From the NCBI RefSeq assembly GCF_024585165.1, contig NZ_CP029008.1, positions 4,526,001 to 4,590,000 on the forward strand: 64,000 nucleotides of DNA, read 5' to 3'. The notes below the pieces were generated by a model that made no database searches, was not told the DNA's origin, and saw only the letters and a program-made list of their open reading frames with translations. This stretch comes from Bradyrhizobium sp. WBOS07. Lineage in GTDB: Bacteria; Pseudomonadota; Alphaproteobacteria; Rhizobiales; Xanthobacteraceae. Position 1 is the first letter of the stretch. Every line of letters starts with the position of its first letter. Positions 54,794-64,000 of the stretch are shown here, piece after piece. Both the position numbers and the translations under genes were made by a program.

Positions 54794-55498
54794 ATGACCT
54801 CGCCGACCGACGATCGATCGCCGAAACTGCCGCGCGGCTGGCTGCGCGCGGCAATCGTGTCGACGATTGCGCTCGCCTTCGTCGGCGCCGCGGCGGGCTT
54901 CGTCGCGTTCCTGTCGCAATTGCGCGGCGCCGAGATCGCACCGAGCCGGAAGGCTGACGGCATCGTGGTCCTGACCGGCGGCTCCTCGCGGGTCTCGGAT
55001 GCGATGGCGCTGCTCGCCGCCGGTTACGGCAGACGACTGTTGATCTCCGGCGTGCACCCGACCTCGACGGCGAACGACATCTCCAGGACGTTGCCGGAGA
55101 ACCAGTCCTTCATGACCTGTTGCGTCGATCTCGACCGCACCGCGCTCTCGACCCGCGGCAACGCGGCGGAGGCGCGGCGCTGGGCCGAAGGGCGCCGCTT
55201 CAAGTCGCTGATCGTGGTCACGTCGAACTACCACATGCCGCGCGCGCTGGTGGAATTCTCGCACGCGATGCCGCAGACGGCGCTGATCCCGTTCGCGGTG
55301 GTCGGCGAAAAATGGCGCGAGGAGCCGTGGTGGACCTCGCCGTCCACCTTGCGGCTGCTGCTGTCGGAATATGTCAAGTACCTCGCGGCCGAGGTCAGGG
55401 TGCGGCTGGAGGATTTCGGGATTGACCTTTGGCCCGAGATATCGGAGCAGCCTGCAGGCCGGCAGCTAAAGCGGCCCGCCACCGCCCAAGCCAATTGA
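54794..55498 (+). CDS. YdcF/ElyC-type DUF218 membrane protein
   Basis: 234 residues. One N-terminal helix (AAIVSTIALAFVGAAAGFVAF) anchors a DUF218 domain (DGIVVLTGGSSRVSDAMALL; GRRLLISGVHP; STRGNAAEARRWAEGRRFKS; VVTSNYHMPRALVEF). In E. coli, relatives (SanA, ElyC) influence envelope integrity and peptidoglycan assembly. It follows ftsX by 72 bases and precedes plsC, so it is probably in one transcript with the cell-division genes. Confidence 0.9.
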   Translation: MTSPTDDRSPKLPRGWLRAAIVSTIALAFVGAAAGFVAFLSQLRGAEIAPSRKADGIVVLTGGSSRVSDAMALLAAGYGRRLLISGVHPTSTANDISRTLPENQSFMTCCVDLDRTALSTRGNAAEARRWAEGRRFKSLIVVTSNYHMPRALVEFSHAMPQTALIPFAVVGEKWREEPWWTSPSTLRLLLSEYVKYLAAEVRVRLEDFGIDLWPEISEQPAGRQLKRPATAQAN

Positions 55499-55545
55499 CA
55501 TGCCAATTTGAGACGCCAATTGACCGGCAAATTGATGGACCGTCG

Positions 55546-56316
55546 ATGTTCCTGATTTTCCTGCGCTCGCTCGTGTTCAACGTGCTGTTCTACGCCGTGC
55601 TGGTATGCCTCGCGATCGTGGCGCTGCCGACCTTCGCATTGCCGCCACGCGCCATGCTGACGGTCGCCGAATGGTGGGCGAAGGCGACGCTGGTCCTGAT
55701 GCGGGTGGTCTGCAACATCAAGGTGGAATTCCGGGGGACGGAGAAGATTCCGCAGGGGCCGTTGGTGATCGTGGCGAAGCACCAGTCGTTCTGGGAGACC
55801 TTCGTGCTGCCGGGCTTCTTCGACCGCCCGATCTTCATCCTCAAGCGTCAGCTGATGCAGATCCCAGTGTTCGGCCAGTTCCTGGTCAAGACCGGCATGA
55901 TCGCGATCGATCGCAATGCCGGCGTGAAGGCGCTCCTGGACATGACCCGGCGGGCGCGCGAGGCGGTGCGCAGCGGCCGGCAACTCGTGATCTTTCCGGA
56001 AGGCACGCGCCGCGCGCCCGGCGCGCCGCCGGATTACAAGACCGGCTTTGCGCAGATCTATTCGTCCTGCGGCGTGCCGTGCCTGCCGGTCGCGCTCAAT
56101 TCCGGCTTGTTCTGGCCCCGCCGCACCTTCATGCGCTATCCCGGCACGCTCGTGGTGGAGTTCCTCGATCCGTTGCCGCCGGGCCTGCCGAAGGACGAAT
56201 TTCTCTCCCGCGTGCAGACGGCCATCGAGGATGCGACCGGCCGCCTCGTCGAAGCTGGCCGCAAGGAGCAGGAGCAATTGATCGGCTCGGCGCCGAGCTA
56301 CGCGCCGACGGGCTAG
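55546..56316 (+). CDS. plsC: 1-acyl-sn-glycerol-3-phosphate acyltransferase
   Basis: 256 residues. The acyltransferase motifs are KHQSFWETF (HX4E where the general motif is HX4D, a common variant in proteobacterial PlsC), the FPEGTRRAPG motif and the later PCLPVALNSG. An N-terminal membrane helix (FLIFLRSLVFNVLFYAVLVC) is present. It makes phosphatidic acid for phospholipid synthesis. The ATG was chosen before that helix; the upstream extension is translated non-coding DNA. It ends convergent with the ChaC-like gene, the two stops overlapping. Confidence 0.92.
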   Translation: MFLIFLRSLVFNVLFYAVLVCLAIVALPTFALPPRAMLTVAEWWAKATLVLMRVVCNIKVEFRGTEKIPQGPLVIVAKHQSFWETFVLPGFFDRPIFILKRQLMQIPVFGQFLVKTGMIAIDRNAGVKALLDMTRRAREAVRSGRQLVIFPEGTRRAPGAPPDYKTGFAQIYSSCGVPCLPVALNSGLFWPRRTFMRYPGTLVVEFLDPLPPGLPKDEFLSRVQTAIEDATGRLVEAGRKEQEQLIGSAPSYAPTG

Positions 56317-56921
56317 CGGCTTTCGCGGTCTTCGTTTTGAGCCGCGTGCAGGGAATGCGCGTCGCCATGCAGCATCAATGCAAGCTGGTGCAGCTGCGCG
56401 TCGCGAAAGCCTTCGGCTTCGATCGCCTTCACCGTCGCGGTGACATAGTCGCGGTTGACACCCGACTGGCCATGGCCCTGAAGGACATGGCGGTGCTGCT
56501 CGGCGAGCGAGAGACGGCCGGCATATTGCGCATGGCCGCGGTCGACGACATAGGTGAGCGCGGAGACGCGCTGGCGCGCGTCGTTCTCCAGCCACACCGA
56601 ACGCATCACCTCGCGATAGACCGAGGTGACCTGCTCGCGCGCGCGCAAGTAAGCGACGACCTCGGTGCGGTTCTTTTCAGCGACGCGGAAGGCGATGCCG
56701 CGGCAGGCGCCGCCGCGATCGAGCCCGAGCACCAGGCCCGGCTTCTCCGGCGTGCCGCGATGCACGAAGGAATAGACGCAGAGCGCGCGATGCTCGCCGA
56801 CCAGCCGCGCCGGGACGCGCTCCTCGAAGTCGAAGCCCGGCCGCCACATCAGCGAACCGTAGCCGAACACCCAGAGGTCGCCTTTGGCGGTGGTGACGGA
56901 GGGGAGGGTGATTTCCGACAT
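56313..56921 (-). CDS. chaC: Gamma-glutamylcyclotransferase, ChaC-like
   Basis: 202 residues of the ChaC/gamma-glutamylcyclotransferase fold: the substrate-binding loop VFGYGSLMWRPGFDFEE and the conserved GLDRGGACRGIAFRV. It releases 5-oxoproline from gamma-glutamyl peptides, in ChaC proteins specifically from glutathione. The start is uncertain: ATG 56945 would add eight residues. It is a single gene between convergent plsC and the divergent DUF2125 gene. Confidence 0.9.
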   Translation of the reverse strand: MSEITLPSVTTAKGDLWVFGYGSLMWRPGFDFEERVPARLVGEHRALCVYSFVHRGTPEKPGLVLGLDRGGACRGIAFRVAEKNRTEVVAYLRAREQVTSVYREVMRSVWLENDARQRVSALTYVVDRGHAQYAGRLSLAEQHRHVLQGHGQSGVNRDYVTATVKAIEAEGFRDAQLHQLALMLHGDAHSLHAAQNEDRESR

Positions 56922-57031
56922 TTCGGGCACGGCTACCAGAACCATGTGCCGAAGCGAAGCGAATTCTCCGCCTTTCGCCGCAGCCGCACCACGCTTACAT
57001 TTGCCTGAATCTGGGATCAAAGGGTCGCCGC

Positions 57032-58216
57032 ATGTCCAATATGACCGTTGCCGCAGGCCGCCGCTCCCGTTGGGGCCTTTTCGTCGCACCCATTCTCGTC
57101 GTGATCCTCGCCGTCGCGTGGAGCTGCTTCTGGTTCTATGCGGCTTCGCGGGCCGAAACGGCTGCAGACGCCTGGCGGGCGCAGGAGGCCAAGTCCGGCC
57201 GCATCTATGATTGCGCCAAGCGCTCGATCGCCGGCTTCCCGTTCCGCTTCGAGATCCAGTGCTCCGGCGCCAGCGTGTCCCTGGTGTCGCAGAACGCAAG
57301 CAAGACGCCGTTCACGGCCAAGCTCGACAACATCCTGGTCGTTGCCCAGGTCTACGATCCCAAGCTCGTGATCGCCGAATTCTCCGCACCCGCGACGCTG
57401 ACCGACGGCGTCACGCAAAACACCTTCGTGGTGAACTGGAGCAAGGGCCGCAGCAGCGTGGTCGGCCTGCCCTCGGTGCCGGACCGCGCCTCCATCGTGT
57501 TCGACGATCCCTCGCTCAACCGCCTCGACGGCAGCGTGCAGGTGCCGCTCGCGCGCGCCAAGCAGGTCGAGCTGCACGGCCGCCTTGCCGACGGCTCGCC
57601 GGCCGATCATCCCGTGCTCGAAACCGTGCTTCACGTCGCGCAGGGCAGCATTCAGGGCGTTCATCCCCTGCTCGCCGAGCCGTTCGAGGCGGACACGCGC
57701 GCCAGGGTCACCGGCCTCTCCGATCTCACGCCAAAGCCGTGGCCGCAGCGTTTTCGCGAGATGCAGGCGGCCGGCGGTCACATCGAGATCGTGCAGTCGC
57801 GGATCCAGCAGGGCGAGATGATCGCGGTTGCGGCCGGCACGCTCGGCCTTTCGGCCAACGGCCGGCTCGACGGCGAATTGCAGATGACGGTGACGGGCCT
57901 CGAACGCGTGATCCCCGCGCTCGGCATCGAGAAGATGCTGGAGGAGGGCGTGCCGCAGGCAACGCTCGACCGCGTCGCGCCCGGCGTGAAGTCGCAGGAC
58001 CTCACCAATCTGTTCGGCGCGCTCGATCGCGCCGTTCCGGGCCTCGGCAAGGTCATCAAGCAGAACGCCAATGCCGGTGTCGCCGCCGGCATCAACTCGA
58101 TCGGTACCGAGAGCACGCTCGAAGGCAAGAAGGCGCGCAGCTTCCCGCTGAAATTCGTCGACGGCGCCGTGCTGCTCGGCCCGGTCAAGGTCGGCCAGAT
58201 CCCGCCGCTGTATTGA
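57032..58216 (+). CDS. DUF2125 envelope protein
   Basis: 394 residues. One N-terminal helix (LFVAPILVVILAVAWSCFWF) followed by a large extracytoplasmic beta-rich domain of the DUF2125 family (GRIYDCAKRSIAGFPFRFEI; ARVTGLSDLTPKPW; GLSANGRLDGELQMTVTGLE). It probably lies in the periplasm facing the outer membrane. The function is unknown. It is divergent from the ChaC-like gene. Confidence 0.85.
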   Translation: MSNMTVAAGRRSRWGLFVAPILVVILAVAWSCFWFYAASRAETAADAWRAQEAKSGRIYDCAKRSIAGFPFRFEIQCSGASVSLVSQNASKTPFTAKLDNILVVAQVYDPKLVIAEFSAPATLTDGVTQNTFVVNWSKGRSSVVGLPSVPDRASIVFDDPSLNRLDGSVQVPLARAKQVELHGRLADGSPADHPVLETVLHVAQGSIQGVHPLLAEPFEADTRARVTGLSDLTPKPWPQRFREMQAAGGHIEIVQSRIQQGEMIAVAAGTLGLSANGRLDGELQMTVTGLERVIPALGIEKMLEEGVPQATLDRVAPGVKSQDLTNLFGALDRAVPGLGKVIKQNANAGVAAGINSIGTESTLEGKKARSFPLKFVDGAVLLGPVKVGQIPPLY

Positions 58217-58230
58217 TAATTTTCAGTCTC

Positions 58231-58332
58231 GTCATTCCGGGGCGATGCGCAGCATCGAACCCGGAATCCATTTCACCGCGTGCGCTGTGGCCGATGGATT
58301 CCGGGCTCGCCCTTCGGGCGCCCCGGAATGAC
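58231..58332. repeat. Intergenic palindromic repeat
   Basis: The ends GTCATTCCGGGGCG and CGCCCCGGAATGAC are exact complements, with inner pairs around AACCCGGAATCCAT and ATGGATTCCGGGCT. It lies between the DUF2125 gene and convergent tyrA. Confidence 0.82.
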
Positions 58333-58340
58333 GGCCTAAG

Positions 58341-59276
58341 CTACGGCTTCTTCAGCGCCGCAAGCGGCCGGCCGAAATCCGGCGCAGCCGAATCCTGGCC
58401 GATCTCGACGATGCCGCGGCGGATGGCGCGGGTGCGGGTGAAGTGATCAAACAGCGCCTCGCCGTCGCCGCGACGGATCGCGCGCGTGAGCTTGGCGAGA
58501 TCCTCGGTGAAGGTGCCGAGCATCTCCAGCACGGCCTCCTTGTTGGCGAGGAAGACGTCGCGCCACATCGTCGGGTCGGAGGCCGCGATGCGGGTGAAAT
58601 CGCGGAAGCCACCGGCGGAGAACTTGATGACCTCCGACTCCGTCACCTGTGCCAGCTCGTCGGCGGTGCCGACGATGGTGTAGGCGATCAGATGCGGCAA
58701 ATGGCTGGTGATGGCGAGCACGAGATCGTGATGATCCGGCGTCATCACCTCGACCTTGGCGCCCATCGCCGCCCAGAACGCGCGCAGGCGGTCGGTCGCC
58801 GCGGCATCGACGCCTTCGGGCGGGGTCAGGATGCACCAGCGGTTGATGAAGAGCTCGGCGAAACCTGAATCCGGCCCCGAATGCTCGGTGCCCGCCACCG
58901 GGTGCGCCGGCACGAAATGAACGGTCTTCGGCAGATGTGGCGCCATGTCCCTGACGATCGCGCCCTTCACCGAGCCGACGTCGGAGACAACAGCGCCGGG
59001 CTTCAGATGCGCGGCAATCTCCTGCGCCACCGGCCCGCAGGCGCCGACGGGAATGCAGAGGATGACGAGATCGGCATCCTTTACCGCTTCCGCATTGGTC
59101 GCCACCACCTTGTCGACGATACCAAGCTCCATCACACGCGCGCGCGTCTTCTCCGAACGCGCGGTGGTGACGATCTCGCCGGCCAGGCCCTGGAGCTTCG
59201 CAGCGCGCGCGATCGAGCCGCCGATCAGGCCGAAGCCGATCAGCGCGATGCGCTGGAAATGCGCCTGCTCGCTCAT
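58341..59276 (-). CDS. tyrA: Prephenate/arogenate dehydrogenase
   Basis: 311 residues. The tyrosine branch enzyme: NAD(P)-dependent oxidative decarboxylation of prephenate or arogenate. The Rossmann motif is [17 protein letters not shown] and the catalytic region [20 protein letters not shown], with conserved His in [11 protein letters not shown]. The ATG overlaps the hisC stop (ATGA). It is last in the operon chorismate mutase - hisC - tyrA. Confidence 0.93.
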   Translation of the reverse strand: MSEQAHFQRIALIGFGLIGGSIARAAKLQGLAGEIVTTARSEKTRARVMELGIVDKVVATNAEAVKDADLVILCIPVGACGPVAQEIAAHLKPGAVVSDVGSVKGAIVRDMAPHLPKTVHFVPAHPVAGTEHSGPDSGFAELFINRWCILTPPEGVDAAATDRLRAFWAAMGAKVEVMTPDHHDLVLAITSHLPHLIAYTIVGTADELAQVTESEVIKFSAGGFRDFTRIAASDPTMWRDVFLANKEAVLEMLGTFTEDLAKLTRAIRRGDGEALFDHFTRTRAIRRGIVEIGQDSAAPDFGRPLAALKKP

Positions 59277-60370
59277 TTGCCGGCCATGAAGTCGCGCAAG
59301 CCGTCGACCACGAGGCGGTTGGCCTCCTCGGTGCCGATGGTCATGCGCAGCGAATGCGGCAGGCCGTAGTTCTTCAGGCCGCGCAGCACGAGGCCGCGCC
59401 TGGTGAGGAAGGCGTCGGCGTCGTCGGCGGTCCTGCCCTTGTCGGTCGGGAAATGGATCAGCACGAAATTGGCGACGCTCGGCGTCACCTTCAATCCGAG
59501 CCTGCCGATCTCCTCGGTCAGCCAGTTGCGCCAGGTCTCGGTGAACTGCTTCGACATCGCCTGATGCGCGGTGTCCTCGATCGCGGCGACCGCGGCATAC
59601 ATCGCCGGCGTCGAAACGTTGAAGGGACCGCGGATGCGGTTGACGGCGTCGATGATGTGCTCGGGGCCGAACATCCAGCCGATGCGGAGCGCAGCGAGGC
59701 CGTGGATCTTGGAGAAGGTGTGGGTCACCACCGTGTTCTCGGTGGTGGCGACGAGCTCGATCCCCATCTCGTAGTCGTTGCGCGAGACGTAGTCGCAATA
59801 GGCGGCATCCAGCACCAGCAGCACGTGCGAAGGCAGGCCGGCGCGCAGCCGCTTGACTTCGTCGAACGGGATGTAAGTGCCGGTCGGGTTGTTGGGGTTG
59901 GCGAGCCAGACCAGCTTGGTCTTCGGCGTCACCGCCTTGAGGATGGCGTCGACGTCGCAGGTGAGATCCTTCTCCTGCGCGATCACGTTCTTGGCGCCGA
60001 CCGCCATGGTCGCGATCGGGTAGACCAGGAAGCCGTGCGTGGTGGAGATCGCCTCGTCGCCGTGGCTCAGATAGGTGTGGGCAAGCAGATTGAGGATCTC
60101 GTCCGAGCCGGCGCCGCAGATGATGCGGTTGGGGTCGAGCCCGAAGGAGCGGCCGATCGCCTCGCGCAGCACGCGCGAGGTGCCTTCCGGGTAGTCTTCC
60201 AGGTGGTCCGCCACGCGCTTGAACGCCTCGATCGCCTTGGGCGAGGGCCCGAACGGCGTCTCGTTGGCGGACAGCTTGAACACCTTGCGGCCCGGTTCGG
60301 CGACCGGGCTCTTGCCGGGCGTATAGGGCGCAATATCGAGAATGCCGGGATTCGGCACGGGGCGGGACAT
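59273..60370 (-). CDS. hisC: Histidinol-phosphate / aromatic aminotransferase
   Basis: 365 residues, a PLP class II aminotransferase: [48 protein letters not shown], the PLP Lys in [16 protein letters not shown] and Arg in [12 protein letters not shown]. Between chorismate mutase and tyrA it probably acts on aromatic keto acids (prephenate or phenylpyruvate) as well as, or instead of, histidinol phosphate. The spacing to its neighbours shows an operon. Confidence 0.92.
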   Translation of the reverse strand: MSRPVPNPGILDIAPYTPGKSPVAEPGRKVFKLSANETPFGPSPKAIEAFKRVADHLEDYPEGTSRVLREAIGRSFGLDPNRIICGAGSDEILNLLAHTYLSHGDEAISTTHGFLVYPIATMAVGAKNVIAQEKDLTCDVDAILKAVTPKTKLVWLANPNNPTGTYIPFDEVKRLRAGLPSHVLLVLDAAYCDYVSRNDYEMGIELVATTENTVVTHTFSKIHGLAALRIGWMFGPEHIIDAVNRIRGPFNVSTPAMYAAVAAIEDTAHQAMSKQFTETWRNWLTEEIGRLGLKVTPSVANFVLIHFPTDKGRTADDADAFLTRRGLVLRGLKNYGLPHSLRMTIGTEEANRLVVDGLRDFMAGK

Positions 60371-60406
60371 CTTGAACTCCGAAAATGGCAGGGCGTGGCG
60401 CGCGGT

Positions 60407-61255
60407 TTACGATTTCGCCCCGGTCGGGGGCACCGTATAGCGCGTTGCGTGGCTGCCGACGAGGGCCACGGAGCGCACGGAGGCCCCCGCCTCGATCAGG
60501 GCAGCCCTGATTTTGTCGATGCTGGTCGCGCTCGTGACCGAGACCAGCAGCGCCGCGCCGTCGAAGGCGGTATCGGGGACCGCCACGATCTCGGCCAACG
60601 GCGACAGCGCGCGCGCGACCTCGGCGTTCCAGCCGGAGACGCGGACGCTGAAGGTCTCGACCTCGGTCACCAAAGCGCTGTCGGCGACGCGCGAGATCGC
60701 GAAGACCGGCAATGCGGCGGGATGGTCGGCGCGTTCGATGAAGGGCATCCGCGCGATGATCTTCGGCGCGCCGTCCGCTTCCAGCTCCAGCCACCACGGC
60801 GTGCGGCTGGACGTGGCCGAGACCATGGCCAAATCGCCCTTGGATTTCGCCACCGCCTCGACCGCGGCCTGCGCGCTGAAATGCGCGACGTAGGGCACGG
60901 TGAAGCCGAAATTGAAGCGCACGGAATCGCGCATCGCCGCCTCGCTGGCCGAGATGTCGGCATGCACGGAGAACGGCGCCTGCACATAGGTGAAGGTCGA
61001 GATGATGACGCGCCAGATGCTCTCGACCGTGTCGAGCGGCAGGATGCCGCGATGACGCTGCACGAGCTCGCGCATCATCGAGGCCTCGCGCGCCGGACGG
61101 AACGCCGAGCCCACCTCCTGGGTCTGCTTCACCTGGATCAGCCGGTCGATGATGTCGCCGCGCTGCATAAGCAGGCGATGCATGCCCTCGTCGATCGCGT
61201 CGATCTCCTTGCGCAGTTCCTGCAGCGATGGCGGCGCGGGCGGACGTTGGGACAT
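60407..61255 (-). CDS. Chorismate mutase
   Basis: 282 residues. The first 90 form an AroQ-type chorismate mutase (LRKEIDAIDEGMHRLLMQRG, DIIDRLIQVKQTQE, AFRPAREASMMRELVQRH), which converts chorismate to prephenate. The remaining part is an extra domain seen in alphaproteobacterial members and resembles the PheA prephenate-dehydratase-type fold, but the usual dehydratase signature (TxRF motif) is not visible here, so dehydratase activity is doubtful. It is the first gene of the hisC-tyrA operon and divergent from the metX riboswitch region. Confidence 0.88.
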   Translation of the reverse strand: MSQRPPAPPSLQELRKEIDAIDEGMHRLLMQRGDIIDRLIQVKQTQEVGSAFRPAREASMMRELVQRHRGILPLDTVESIWRVIISTFTYVQAPFSVHADISASEAAMRDSVRFNFGFTVPYVAHFSAQAAVEAVAKSKGDLAMVSATSSRTPWWLELEADGAPKIIARMPFIERADHPAALPVFAISRVADSALVTEVETFSVRVSGWNAEVARALSPLAEIVAVPDTAFDGAALLVSVTSATSIDKIRAALIEAGASVRSVALVGSHATRYTVPPTGAKS

Positions 61256-61421
61256 GTCTGGCTGTCGATCGTTTTCGAATGGGGAATGTCCTGATTAGGC
61301 AGTCGGGGCGGCGAAAGCAAAGAGAAATGACGTCCTTTCCGGGCGAGGCGGCAGAGGCGAATTGAGCCGATCCGGGCCGCGACTTGACGAAAACCGCCCA
61401 AGACGGTAGCTTTTGCCCGTT

Positions 61422-61478
61422 CCGTGGTCATTTGAGCCGGCCGGCTTGCAGCCACGTTAAAAAACTCGCTAAACAGGC
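61422..61478 (+). ncRNA. SAM-II riboswitch
   Basis: Conserved SAM-II features are in order. P1 is CGTGG (61423-61427) with CCACG (61452-61456). It is followed by the loop ATTTGA and the GGCTTGCAGCC segment, then GTTAAA and the conserved GCTAAA (61468-61473) that closes the pseudoknot. It precedes metX, as it does in many alphaproteobacteria. Binding of S-adenosylmethionine would lower metX-metW expression. Confidence 0.92.
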
Positions 61479-61527
61479 CGGGGACGCTTCCGATCCCGGC
61501 CGAACCTATCGTTCAGGCCGGGTTTTT
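61476..61527 (+). terminator. Terminator with competing hairpin after the riboswitch
   Basis: CCCGGCC (61495-61501) pairs with GGCCGGG (61516-61522), extended by GAAC/GTTC in the loop and followed by TTTTT. The same left arm can instead pair with GGCCGGGGA (61476-61484), giving an alternative hairpin with TCCCGGCC. This is the layout of a transcriptional switch. Confidence 0.82.
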
Positions 61528-61583
61528 CATGGCCTGATGCAAGTGGCGATCAGCGTTTGATCGCAAACGAGGTCGATGGTCAG

Positions 61584-62789
61584 ATGGGTGGCGTCAAGTC
61601 GATACCGAGTCCTGCGATCAGCGCCGACGAGCGGTCGCATGAGGTGGATCATCCGAGCTCGCAGGTCGCGCATTTCGGCGCCGAGCAGCCGCTGCGGCTC
61701 GATTGCGGCGTCGATCTCAGCCCGTTCCAGATCGCCTACCAGACCTATGGCGAGCTCAACGCCGATCGCTCCAACGCGGTCCTGATCTGCCATGCCCTGA
61801 CCGGCGATCAGCATGTCGCCAACGTCCATCCCGTCACCGGCAAGCCGGGCTGGTGGGAGACGCTGGTTGGCCCCGGTCGGCCCATCGACCCCAAGCACTA
61901 CTTCATCATCTGCTCCAACGTGATCGGCGGCTGCATGGGCTCGACCGGGCCGGCGTCGATCAATCCCGCCACCGGCAAGGTCTGGGGCCTGGATTTCCCT
62001 GTCATCACCATCCCCGACATGGTGCGCGCGCAGGCCATGCTGATCGACCGGCTCGGCATCGACACGCTGTTCGCGGTCGTCGGCGGCTCGATGGGCGGCA
62101 TGCAGGTGCTGCAATGGACCGCGGCCTATCCTGCCCGCGTGTTCTCCGCGCTGGCGATCGCCTGCGCGACGCGGCACTCAGCGCAGAACATCGCCTTCCA
62201 CGAGCTCGGCCGCCAGGCCGTGATGGCCGATCCCGATTGGCACGGCGGCGGCTATGCCGATCACGGCATCCACCCGCATCGCGGGCTCGCGGTGGCGCGC
62301 ATGGCGGCGCACATCACCTATCTCTCGGACGCGGCCTTGCATCGCAAGTTCGGCCGTCGCATGCAGGACCGCGAGCTGCCGACTTTCTCGTTCGACGCCG
62401 ACTTCCAGGTCGAATCCTATCTGCGCTACCAGGGGTCCTCCTTCGTCGAGCGCTTCGACGCCAATTCCTATCTCTATCTGACGCGCGCGATGGACTATTT
62501 CGACATCGCTGCCGACCATGGCGGCGTGCTGGCGAAAGCGTTCGCTGACATCAAGACCCGCTTCTGCGTCGTCTCCTTCACCAGCGACTGGCTGTTTCCG
62601 ACCTCGGAATCGCGCGCGCTGGTGCATGCTCTGAACGCATCGAGCGCGCGGGTGTCGTTCGCGGAGATCGAGACCGATCGCGGACACGACGCCTTCCTGC
62701 TCGACGTGCCCGAATTCTTCGACATCTCCCGCGCCTTCCTGCAATCGGCCGGCAAGGCGCGCGGGCTCACCGGCAAGAAGGACGGCTAG
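61584..62789 (+). CDS. metX: Homoserine O-acetyltransferase
   Basis: 401 residues; acylation of homoserine for methionine synthesis. It shows the MetX hallmarks: [31 protein letters not shown], the nucleophile GGSMGG (Ser169), the acid Asp in FTSDWLFPT, and the His in [11 protein letters not shown] 61584 was chosen; an upstream TTG at 61557 is possible. It follows a SAM-II riboswitch and precedes metW by two bases, the typical alphaproteobacterial metX-metW operon. Confidence 0.95.
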   Translation: MGGVKSIPSPAISADERSHEVDHPSSQVAHFGAEQPLRLDCGVDLSPFQIAYQTYGELNADRSNAVLICHALTGDQHVANVHPVTGKPGWWETLVGPGRPIDPKHYFIICSNVIGGCMGSTGPASINPATGKVWGLDFPVITIPDMVRAQAMLIDRLGIDTLFAVVGGSMGGMQVLQWTAAYPARVFSALAIACATRHSAQNIAFHELGRQAVMADPDWHGGGYADHGIHPHRGLAVARMAAHITYLSDAALHRKFGRRMQDRELPTFSFDADFQVESYLRYQGSSFVERFDANSYLYLTRAMDYFDIAADHGGVLAKAFADIKTRFCVVSFTSDWLFPTSESRALVHALNASSARVSFAEIETDRGHDAFLLDVPEFFDISRAFLQSAGKARGLTGKKDG

Positions 62790-62791
62790 CG

Positions 62792-63454
62792 ATGTCTGTA
62801 CAGGAAGTGCTGCCGCTCGGCGGCCTTGCGGCGGGGCAGTCCGGCCAGTTTCGCGCCGATCACCTCCTGGTCGCCGAGATGGTCAAGCCGGGCTCGAAGG
62901 TGCTCGATGTCGGCTGCGGCGAGGGCGATTTGTTGCAGCTGCTGGAGACGCGCGGCATCGACGGCCGCGGCATCGAGCTGTCGCGCGAGGGCGTCAACCG
63001 CTGCGTCGCCAAGGGTCTTGCGGTGGTGCAGGGCGATGCCGACACCGACCTCGTCAATTATCCCGACGACGCCTTCGACTACGTGATCCTGTCGCAGACG
63101 CTGCAGGCGACGCGGCAGCCGCGGGTGGTGCTGGAGAATTTGCTGCGCATCGGCCGAAGAGCCATCGTCTCGTTCCCGAATTTCGGCTTCTGGAAGATGC
63201 GGCTCCAGCTCCTGGTCGGCGGCCACATGCCGCGCACCGAGAACCTGCCGGCGACCTGGTACGACACCGCCAACATCCATTTCTGCACCATCAAGGACTT
63301 CGTGCAGCTCTGCGACGAGATCAACGTCAAGATGGAGCGCTCGGTTGCGCTCGATCTCTACGGCCGGCCGGTGCCGCTGAACCTGCCCTGGTGGGTGTGG
63401 AACATGTTCGGCGAGCAGGCCGTGTTTCTGCTGAGCCGGGGGGCGGGGAAATAG
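62792..63454 (+). CDS. metW: Methionine biosynthesis protein MetW
   Basis: 220 residues with a SAM-dependent methyltransferase-like fold: VLDVGCGEGDLLQLL, GIELSREGVNRCVAKGL and DYVILSQTLQATRQPRVVL. MetW is needed for full MetX activity in proteobacteria that lack MetA regulation. It is co-transcribed with metX and therefore under the SAM-II riboswitch. Confidence 0.94.
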   Translation: MSVQEVLPLGGLAAGQSGQFRADHLLVAEMVKPGSKVLDVGCGEGDLLQLLETRGIDGRGIELSREGVNRCVAKGLAVVQGDADTDLVNYPDDAFDYVILSQTLQATRQPRVVLENLLRIGRRAIVSFPNFGFWKMRLQLLVGGHMPRTENLPATWYDTANIHFCTIKDFVQLCDEINVKMERSVALDLYGRPVPLNLPWWVWNMFGEQAVFLLSRGAGK

Positions 63455-63459
63455 TTTCC

Positions 63460-63548
63460 CGTAGCCCGGATGGAGCGGAGCGCAATCCGGGGCTGGTCGC
63501 GCCGCCCTCGAGAATCCCGGATTACGCTTGCGCTCCATCCGAGCTACG
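63460..63548. repeat. Intergenic palindromic repeat, family A (copy 2)
   Basis: Same ends as the repeat at 26408-26515 (CGTAGCCCGGATGGAGCG and its inverted counterpart, with one mismatch in the right end). The inner core differs. It sits directly after metW. Confidence 0.8.
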
Positions 63549-63576
63549 AGACGGAGCGTTTTGCTGCGCCGTCGCC

Positions 63577-64000
63577 TTAATGCGCCGCCAGCGAGCGCGG
63601 ATCCCGCGCCGGCCAGCGCCCCGCTTCCACCAGCGTCACGAACCGCTCGACGCTTTCATTGAACAGCGCGGGCTCTTCGAGATTGAGCACGTGGCCTGAC
63701 TTCGGAAACATCGCCAGCCCCGCTGCGGGAAGGTGCTTCTTCAGGAACAGGCTCGGGCCAACGCACGGATCGTCCTCGTCGCCGCAGATGATCAGTGCCG
63801 GCGTCGTCGCCTTCCTGATCGCATCCGTCATCGTGTAGATCGAGGGACGGCCGCCCTGGAAGCCGCGCATCGTGCGCGCCGAACCCTTGGCGTCGTGACG
63901 TGCCAGCGCGGCATAGAAATCGGCGTGGCCGCGCGGATCCTTCACCAGGAAGGGAATCCGGCTCGGTGCCTCGCGCGTGACTTTGGCGACCTCGGCGGAG
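63577..64000 (-). CDS. Alpha/beta hydrolase, C-terminal part (gene continues past the window)
   Basis: The frame is open to the end of the window, so the N-terminal part with the nucleophile is missing; about 140 residues are visible. They hold the typical hydrolase end: TPALIICGDEDDPCVG with the probable acid Asp, and a His in FPKSGHVLNLEEPALFNESV. The substrate is unknown. Confidence 0.85.
   Translation of the reverse strand, partial: SAEVAKVTREAPSRIPFLVKDPRGHADFYAALARHDAKGSARTMRGFQGGRPSIYTMTDAIRKATTPALIICGDEDDPCVGPSLFLKKHLPAAGLAMFPKSGHVLNLEEPALFNESVERFVTLVEAGRWPARDPRSLAAH

Overview
The window is a chromosomal segment of an alphaproteobacterium that is almost certainly a Bradyrhizobium. 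The DNA is GC-rich with strong GC at third codon positions. The thioredoxin-like protein TlpA matches the Bradyrhizobium protein closely as I remember it. metX has a SAM-II riboswitch leader, cpdR and the ftsEX pair are present, and a TIGR02302-type gene is split in two as described for B. japonicum. Both edges cut a gene: a nuclease-like reading frame on the left and an alpha/beta hydrolase on the right.

Layout. 1-1230: right-hand end of a probable integrated element. It holds the tail of a PD-(D/E)XK-like protein and a coupled short frame, and it stops at a degenerate initiator-tRNA remnant followed by a terminator. 1.3-5.2 kb: a conserved hypothetical gene and a large zinc-ribbon/nucleotide-cyclase/STAND-ATPase/TPR regulator. 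5.3-10.3 kb: an efflux operon like yhiI-rbbA-yhhJ. 10.5-16 kb: a branched-chain-type ABC binding protein, an acyl-CoA synthetase, an AraC regulator and an MFS transporter. 16.1-20.6 kb: a rubredoxin-like/metallo-beta-lactamase protein, a MetX-like hydrolase with a fatty acid desaturase, and a REC-EAL c-di-GMP phosphodiesterase. 20.6-29.2 kb: small accessory genes and two WYL-regulator/GST modules. One regulator carries an in-frame stop codon, and both modules have clear palindromic operators.

29.3-39.7 kb is an aromatic-acid catabolic block. A TRAP transporter and a branched-chain-type ABC binding protein could serve uptake. A feruloyl-CoA-synthetase-like ligase, a crotonase, an SDR dehydrogenase and a hydroxybenzoyl-CoA-type thioesterase could convert hydroxycinnamates to hydroxybenzoates. 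PobA then hydroxylates 4-hydroxybenzoate to protocatechuate. Similar 15-bp inverted repeats lie in front of the crotonase gene and pobA.

39.9-64 kb is mostly housekeeping: a PaaI thioesterase, a LysR/flavin-oxidase divergent pair, tlpA, argH-lptM-lysA, a beta-hydroxyacid dehydrogenase and a PcaC-like protein, the split TIGR02302 pair, cpdR, a zinc-ribbon membrane protein, ftsE-ftsX-ydcF-plsC, a ChaC-like gene, DUF2125, an aromatic amino acid operon (chorismate mutase, hisC, tyrA) and SAM-II-metX-metW.

The intergenic spaces carry many palindromic repeats of several families, most of them placed directly after genes. I see no insertion sequence, CRISPR array, rRNA or intact tRNA.
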